Origin: JAGNLA01 sp964639885
Lineage (GTDB): Bacteria; Caldisericota; Caldisericia; JAAYUI01
DNA: 11,187 nt
Assembly: GCA_964639885.1 (NCBI GenBank)
Contig: CAZXEH010000034.1
Location: 1-11,187 of the forward strand
Direction: 5' to 3'
Position 1 is the first letter of the stretch, and each line of letters starts with the position of its first letter. The notes beneath the pieces are model-generated. The model worked only from the letters and a program-made list of their open reading frames with translations. It was not told the DNA's origin and ran no database searches. Shown here in pieces: positions 7,286-11,187 of the stretch. The position numbers were made by a program, and so were the translations under genes.

Positions 7286-9367
7286 TCAGAGTTCGTCGAG
7301 ATTCAGCTCAAGTGTGGCAGTTTTGCCGTCATAGTTGAGCAACCCGTCATAGGCAAACCTTATAACCTCCAGAGGCAGAACAACACAACCTTTTTTGATT
7401 GCCACCGGTGAGGCAAGCCTGAGCTTTTGCATCTTTGATGGAGTGAAAATTTCGGCCGTGTCACTTCCTACGGTTGCGATGATTGAGACGTTGCCCCTGA
7501 TGAGCTTGTATACTCCACCCTTTTCCTCATCCAGCCTGCAATCGAGCAGGAGTTGGACGAAAGAAAGCGGTACCATGATGGTTTTATTTGAGAGATAAGG
7601 TTCTGGTCTTGCCCTGACCTTGATTCCTGAAATTGAGGCAACCGATGAGCCAAGTTCAAGGGTGGCTACGATCTTCATCACACCTGGATCGCGCCAGAAA
7701 GTTACAAAGATGTCGAAGCTCTGTCCGGATTTTGTCGATGTGAGAGTTATCAGGCCGTCATTTTTGCCCATCTGTGCTTTTGAGGTGAGCAGGCAGACTG
7801 TCAGTTTTCTTGTTTCCCTGCCCCTGAGCTTGCCGGAGGGGTTTGAGATCAGTATCCACGGTGAGATGGTTGAAAGGGTGTAGTCAATTTCAATATCGCC
7901 AACATTTGAAATCTGCTGGACGAACGAAGGATTGGGTTTCCCGAGCCTCGATGAGTAGTCATGGTTTGACTCGACAATCTGCAGCTTTCCCGGCTTCGGA
8001 GGTTTTGCTTCCTGCGGTGTGACTTTCCTTGCGGCAACCGTGAGCTCACGAATACCGGTCGACCATGTGATCTCAACCTTTGAACTGTAGCTTCCGAAAG
8101 GTTCCTCCCTCATGTCAGCAGACAGGAGGAGTTCGATTGCATCGTGTGGCTTGATTTCGAAGGTGTCAGGCATGACCTTGAGCCATGAAGACTTTGACTG
8201 GCAAGAAATCTTCTGGATTGATCCCGAACGGTTGAAAACCTGCATGTTGCTTGAGCTGAACGGTTCGTCGCTTGTCATCAGTCCAAGGTCAAGGGAGTTC
8301 GATACAACGTGGATTTCAAAACCAGCGTTCCTGAAAGCGTAAAGCTTCTGTGTTGTCGGGATGATAATGTAATCAACAATGGCTACGGGATTGGCTGTGA
8401 TTTTGCCAACAACCGAAACATCCCAGAGGAGCTTGCCTGTCTGTCTGTCAACGATTTGAACACAGCTTGTTGTTGTGGCAACCAGTCCATTGATCCAGAC
8501 CTGTGGCTGGAAGTATTCGCTGTCTGCCTCAGTTTTCCAGATGTCTGCCCCGCTTGAGATGTCAAAGCATGTCATCTGCTTGCCTGAATCGGTGATTATG
8601 TAGCAAAGGCCGTCAAAAAATGACGGTGGCCTTACAATTTTTGAATCAAAAGATTTGGTTTTTTTGATCCTGCCGTTTTCAAGATCAAGGAAATGGATGT
8701 CTGTACCTGAAGTGATGGCGATTGTCTTGCCTCTGGCACCGATGAATTCCGGTGAAAACGGGAGTTCGTTCTTCCACTTGAGGCTGCCATCAATCTCCTT
8801 CATTGCCTTCACGGCCTTTTTTTCCAGCAGGTAAACCACACCATTGCTTGCGCACGGTGGCTGGCTTGAAGGAATGGTTGATGATTGCCAGACGATCTTG
8901 CCAGTGTCTATGTTCATGGCCGAAACGCCAGACCTTGAGTCTGAGGTGTCAAAGCCTCTTACGATAAGATGCTTTTCGGACAAGGTTGGNNNNNNNNNNN
9001 NNNNNNNNNNNNNNNNNNNNNNNNNNNNNNNNNNNNNNNNNNNNNNNNNNNNNNNNNNNNNNNNNNNNNNNNNNNNNNNNNNNNNNNNNAAAAGTGAGTC
9101 CATTTCGATGTTCCAAAGCTGGGACATCGGGTTTGAGCCAATGAAGGTTGCAAAACCTGACTGACCCGGATCGGAAGCAAAAGCCGGCGCAGAGCAAAGC
9201 GCCAAAGGAACGGCAACAAGCAAAGCCGAAATCTTTCTGACAGTCTCTCTCACACCTGTCAAACACTTTCCGGTATGGAAATGTTTCATGCCTGGAGCAA
9301 TCAGCTGAGTTTCCGGCAAAATGTCGGAACCTTTGCCAATTTTGTTGTTCCAGGCTGTTTTCTTCAT
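7286..9367 (-). CDS. PQQ-type beta-propeller fused to BACON-like Ig domains and a stalk domain (contains assembly gap)
   Basis: 693 residues as assembled, including a 34-residue undefined block at 93-126 from the N run. The ATG sits in an ATGA overlap with the stop of the upstream gene, so translation is probably coupled; no good separate RBS is seen. A hydrophobic signal core at about 45-64 ends in PAFA and is preceded by an unusually long basic n-region of about 44 residues. A seven-blade-like PQQ/YVTN propeller follows (about 75-350), with D-x-x-[ND]-G-x-[IL]-x-W type repeats such as IDTGKIVWQ (153-161), SLKWKNEL (195-202), ISSGADIWK (270-278) and RQTGKLLWD (308-316). No dehydrogenase catalytic residues are evident; this looks like a binding or scaffold propeller. 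Two Ig-like domains at about 350-446 and 460-558 resemble BACON, with P-W-I-L-I-S-x-P-S-G in the second. The C-terminus, about 562-690, is a copper-amine-oxidase-N-like stalk domain with IMVPLSFVQLLL at 596-607, the same module as in the plus-strand genes. Partners and ligand are unknown. Confidence 0.85.
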   Translation of the reverse strand: MKKTAWNNKIGKGSDILPETQLIAPGMKHFHTGKCLTGVRETVRKISALLVAVPLALCSAPAFASDPGQSGFATFIGSNPMSQLWNIEMDSLXXXXXXXXXXXXXXXXXXXXXXXXXXXXXXXXXXPTLSEKHLIVRGFDTSDSRSGVSAMNIDTGKIVWQSSTIPSSQPPCASNGVVYLLEKKAVKAMKEIDGSLKWKNELPFSPEFIGARGKTIAITSGTDIHFLDLENGRIKKTKSFDSKIVRPPSFFDGLCYIITDSGKQMTCFDISSGADIWKTEADSEYFQPQVWINGLVATTTSCVQIVDRQTGKLLWDVSVVGKITANPVAIVDYIIIPTTQKLYAFRNAGFEIHVVSNSLDLGLMTSDEPFSSSNMQVFNRSGSIQKISCQSKSSWLKVMPDTFEIKPHDAIELLLSADMREEPFGSYSSKVEITWSTGIRELTVAARKVTPQEAKPPKPGKLQIVESNHDYSSRLGKPNPSFVQQISNVGDIEIDYTLSTISPWILISNPSGKLRGRETRKLTVCLLTSKAQMGKNDGLITLTSTKSGQSFDIFVTFWRDPGVMKIVATLELGSSVASISGIKVRARPEPYLSNKTIMVPLSFVQLLLDCRLDEEKGGVYKLIRGNVSIIATVGSDTAEIFTPSKMQKLRLASPVAIKKGCVVLPLEVIRFAYDGLLNYDGKTATLELNLDEL
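8990..9089. other. Run of exactly 100 N (assembly gap)
   Basis: The gap falls in the first part of the propeller gene. Both sides are in the same frame when 100 bases are assumed; any true length of 1 modulo 3 would also keep it. One hundred is a common placeholder, so the real size is unknown. Confidence 0.99.
9364..9367 (-). promoter_or_regulatory. ATGA stop-start overlap, likely translational coupling
   Basis: On the minus strand the TGA of the multi-Ig gene shares bases with the ATG of the propeller gene. The 20 bases before the ATG contain no clear Shine-Dalgarno sequence, which favours re-initiation by ribosomes finishing the upstream gene. Confidence 0.7.
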
Positions 9368-11187
9368 GGTTTGTTGATGATGTTGACCGTTTCAACCTGG
9401 ACGGGATAACCCTGCTGGTCGATTGTCTGGCTTTCACGAGGTGAAATTTCCCAGGAGTCGTCGGTCTTCACCCTTGACCTGATCCAGAACTGGTATGGCT
9501 TTGGCTCGACAGGAGTGAATCTGAGAAGGACTTTTCTGGTCACACCCGGCCCCCATGAGTTCCATTTCACAACCGCGACCGTGTGTATTGCCCTTATCGG
9601 CTGTCCATCACGATGCTCTATGTATGAACCAGGCAGGAAAACCTGTGACTGAGACGGGTACTGGAAACCGGTTTCAGGATCGATCTCGATCATGATACCG
9701 TCCGGGCAGGAGATCGCCACTTCGCATTCCCCGCCTTCCTTGCCGTCGTTTCTCACGAAAACGTGCATGTCATATGTCTGGCCAGGGTAAAGTGGCCCCG
9801 GTGATGTTATGATCTGCGTTATGACCGGCACTGGGCCGAGTTCTTCGAGGTAAATTGTTGGGGCAATCGTCGTTGGTTCGCCAACAACATTCACCCTTAC
9901 TTCACCGGTTTTCTTTCCGGAAAGTGTTGCCTGGACAACCTGTTCGCCTGTTCCGACCAGTTCGATCCTGTAATGACCGTTTGTGTCGGCAGTGGTAGTT
10001 CTGTTTCCGCAGGTGACAGTTGCACCAGCCATCGGCTTGTTGGTGTCCTTTTCCATGACAAAGCCCTCGATTGAGCCTTTGCCTGAAGTTACTGTGAATC
10101 TGCCGGTGTATTCTGCATCCAGTCCATCAAGGTCTTCGATGACCACACGCCAGAAGTAGTTGCCTGCCGGGAATGGGCCAAGAGGAGGAGTCATCCAGTC
10201 GAGAATCTGGAGACCGCCGATGTCCTGCTGGGCTACTATTCCACCGCCAACCTGAACAAAGCAGCGTTTGATTCCCCTGTCATCATTTGCCTGGATTCTC
10301 AGCTGGAAGGTTTCTGTCTGCGGGATCGGAGGTTGTGGATATGAGGTGATGTTGATGAAGCTTGGTGGCTGCTCTCTGCCCCAGACCCTGTACCAGATTT
10401 CGTTGCTGACCTCAACCTGCGGCCAGCTCATGATGAATTTGAGCTTGTGCCAGCCCGGAGCGTCAGTCGGAAGCTGAATATTTTCAAACAGGATCGTGTC
10501 TGAGGTGATGGTCAGGAGCTGTTCGTAATCCCTCCACGGATTGTCGTCGAGCATCCACTTGCCAACAACTTTCTGTGTTCCTCGGCCGCCGACCTTCAAG
10601 GCCAGCTTTGCTTCAAGGAACTCGCCCTGATTAACGGTTGTTCCATCAGCCGGGTAGGTGATGTACGGCCAAACCCAGGATTGTCCTACAACCCTGTAGG
10701 TGATCATGTTTGAGGAGATTGGCGCAGGCTGGGTGAGTTTGAACTGGATGTAGTGAAGGCCGACCTGGGTTGTCGGGAGCTCGAACTCATATTGGTAGGA
10801 ACCCGGGCCGGTGAGCGTTTTTGTGAACGGTATCGTCAGGATTCCATCAATGTAGATACCACCGTCGAGAGTGTAGGTGCCAGGCTCAAGGATGTCGATG
10901 TAAAGAGTCACTTTTGCCTTGCCTGAAAGTTCGATGTTGAGGTCGGAGATTCTCGTGTCGAACTTCAGGGTGATTGGAGCCAGACTCTTGACTTTATATG
11001 AGATTTCGTCTGATGTTTCCTGGAATGGTGAATCAACAACGACTTTGAACTTGTGGTCGCCAGGGTTTTCGGTTGGCAGTTTCTGGCCGATCTTGATTAC
11101 GGCAGAGTTTGCAACCTGTGCCGAAAGGGTGAACGGCATCTTTGTGATCGAATCAACCAGCCAGTAGCCGGAAATGGTTTTCACACC
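9364..11187 (-). CDS. Multi-Ig surface protein with carboxypeptidase-regulatory-like domain, 5'-partial
   Basis: The frame is open to the window edge. A GTG at 11184 is the first possible start, but the residues after it (KTISGYWLVD) are the middle of an Ig repeat rather than a signal peptide, so the gene continues upstream. Counting from that GTG, 606 residues are visible. Three Ig-like repeats lie at about 6-66, 107-167 and 208-269, each ending in a shared pattern L-P-T...G-x-H followed by S-[ND]-x-I-x-Y-[KR]-V (LPTENPGDH, LPTTQVGLH, LPTDAPGWH). Another Ig- or cadherin-like domain at about 275-366 and a carboxypeptidase-regulatory-like domain at about 369-446 (GSIEGFVMEKDTNKPMAGATV, then TADTNGHYRIEL) follow, then a CARDB-like domain at about 450-600. 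No membrane helix, sortase motif or catalytic site is visible at the C-terminus. Its stop overlaps the start of the propeller gene by 4 bases, so the two are in one operon. A binding or adhesion role is inference from the domains. Confidence 0.85.
   Translation of the reverse strand, partial: GVKTISGYWLVDSITKMPFTLSAQVANSAVIKIGQKLPTENPGDHKFKVVVDSPFQETSDEISYKVKSLAPITLKFDTRISDLNIELSGKAKVTLYIDILEPGTYTLDGGIYIDGILTIPFTKTLTGPGSYQYEFELPTTQVGLHYIQFKLTQPAPISSNMITYRVVGQSWVWPYITYPADGTTVNQGEFLEAKLALKVGGRGTQKVVGKWMLDDNPWRDYEQLLTITSDTILFENIQLPTDAPGWHKLKFIMSWPQVEVSNEIWYRVWGREQPPSFINITSYPQPPIPQTETFQLRIQANDDRGIKRCFVQVGGGIVAQQDIGGLQILDWMTPPLGPFPAGNYFWRVVIEDLDGLDAEYTGRFTVTSGKGSIEGFVMEKDTNKPMAGATVTCGNRTTTADTNGHYRIELVGTGEQVVQATLSGKKTGEVRVNVVGEPTTIAPTIYLEELGPVPVITQIITSPGPLYPGQTYDMHVFVRNDGKEGGECEVAISCPDGIMIEIDPETGFQYPSQSQVFLPGSYIEHRDGQPIRAIHTVAVVKWNSWGPGVTRKVLLRFTPVEPKPYQFWIRSRVKTDDSWEISPRESQTIDQQGYPVQVETVNIINKP
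10378..11169 (-). repeat. Three degenerate Ig-like repeats in the multi-Ig protein
   Basis: Repeat units are coded by about 10987-11169, 10684-10866 and 10378-10563, roughly 60 residues of shared core each at about 101-residue spacing. The anchor motif is L-P-T-x5-[HW], then S-[DN]-[EM]-I-x-Y-[RK]-V. Confidence 0.7.

Noticed and set aside
8309..8989. PQQ-dependent alcohol or glucose dehydrogenase
   Set aside because: Propeller repeats are present but no PQQ-binding or catalytic residues are recognisable, and the total propeller is short for that family.
1..11187. CRISPR array, tRNA, rRNA, insertion sequence or integrase
   Set aside because: No regularly spaced direct repeats, cloverleaf, ribosomal sequence, transposase motif or terminal inverted repeats were seen on either strand.

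Overview
The window holds six protein-coding genes of an unidentified bacterium. Every gene whose 5' end is visible encodes an exported, beta-rich protein, and two more run off the window edges. A run of exactly 100 N marks it as a scaffolded draft, probably a metagenome assembly. TGA and TAA are both stops, so the code is standard. Promoters fit the sigma-70 pattern, terminators are classical hairpin plus T-tract, and coding density is high, with no gene-free stretch over about 115 bases. Base composition looks moderate, and arginine is written mostly AGG/AGA rather than CGN, a habit often seen in thermophiles and some deep-branching lineages. Copper-amine-oxidase-N-like 'stalk' domains are typical of Firmicutes and several deep-branching phyla. 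I cannot assign a phylum.

Layout. Bases 1-1746 and 1788-4889 (+) are two consecutive genes, 41 bases apart, for long modular proteins. Both alternate stalk domains with small beta-barrel (OB-like) modules. A strong terminator follows at about 4907-4934. A monocistronic gene (5004-6395, +) with its own promoter encodes a secreted clan-A glycoside-hydrolase-like protein that keeps both catalytic glutamates. A bidirectional terminator (6408-6444) separates it from a convergent minus-strand group. Read in transcription order, that group is: a large multi-Ig protein with a carboxypeptidase-regulatory-like domain (9364-11187, 5' end outside the window); a PQQ-type beta-propeller fused to BACON-like Ig domains and a C-terminal stalk domain (7286-9367), overlapping the previous gene by ATGA; and a small two-repeat cysteine-containing Ig-like secreted protein (6457-7197) with its own near-consensus promoter.

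How they fit together. The stalk domain occurs in both strand groups, and all products are built from extracellular beta modules (stalk, OB-like, Ig, propeller, GH barrel). This suggests a cell-surface or extracellular cluster, perhaps with a glycan-related role through the hydrolase, but no enzymatic pathway can be read from the window. The least described elements are the repeating OB-stalk-OB architecture with cysteine-rich joints, and the small tandem Ig-like protein with the strong promoter. The basic functions of these proteins remain unknown.
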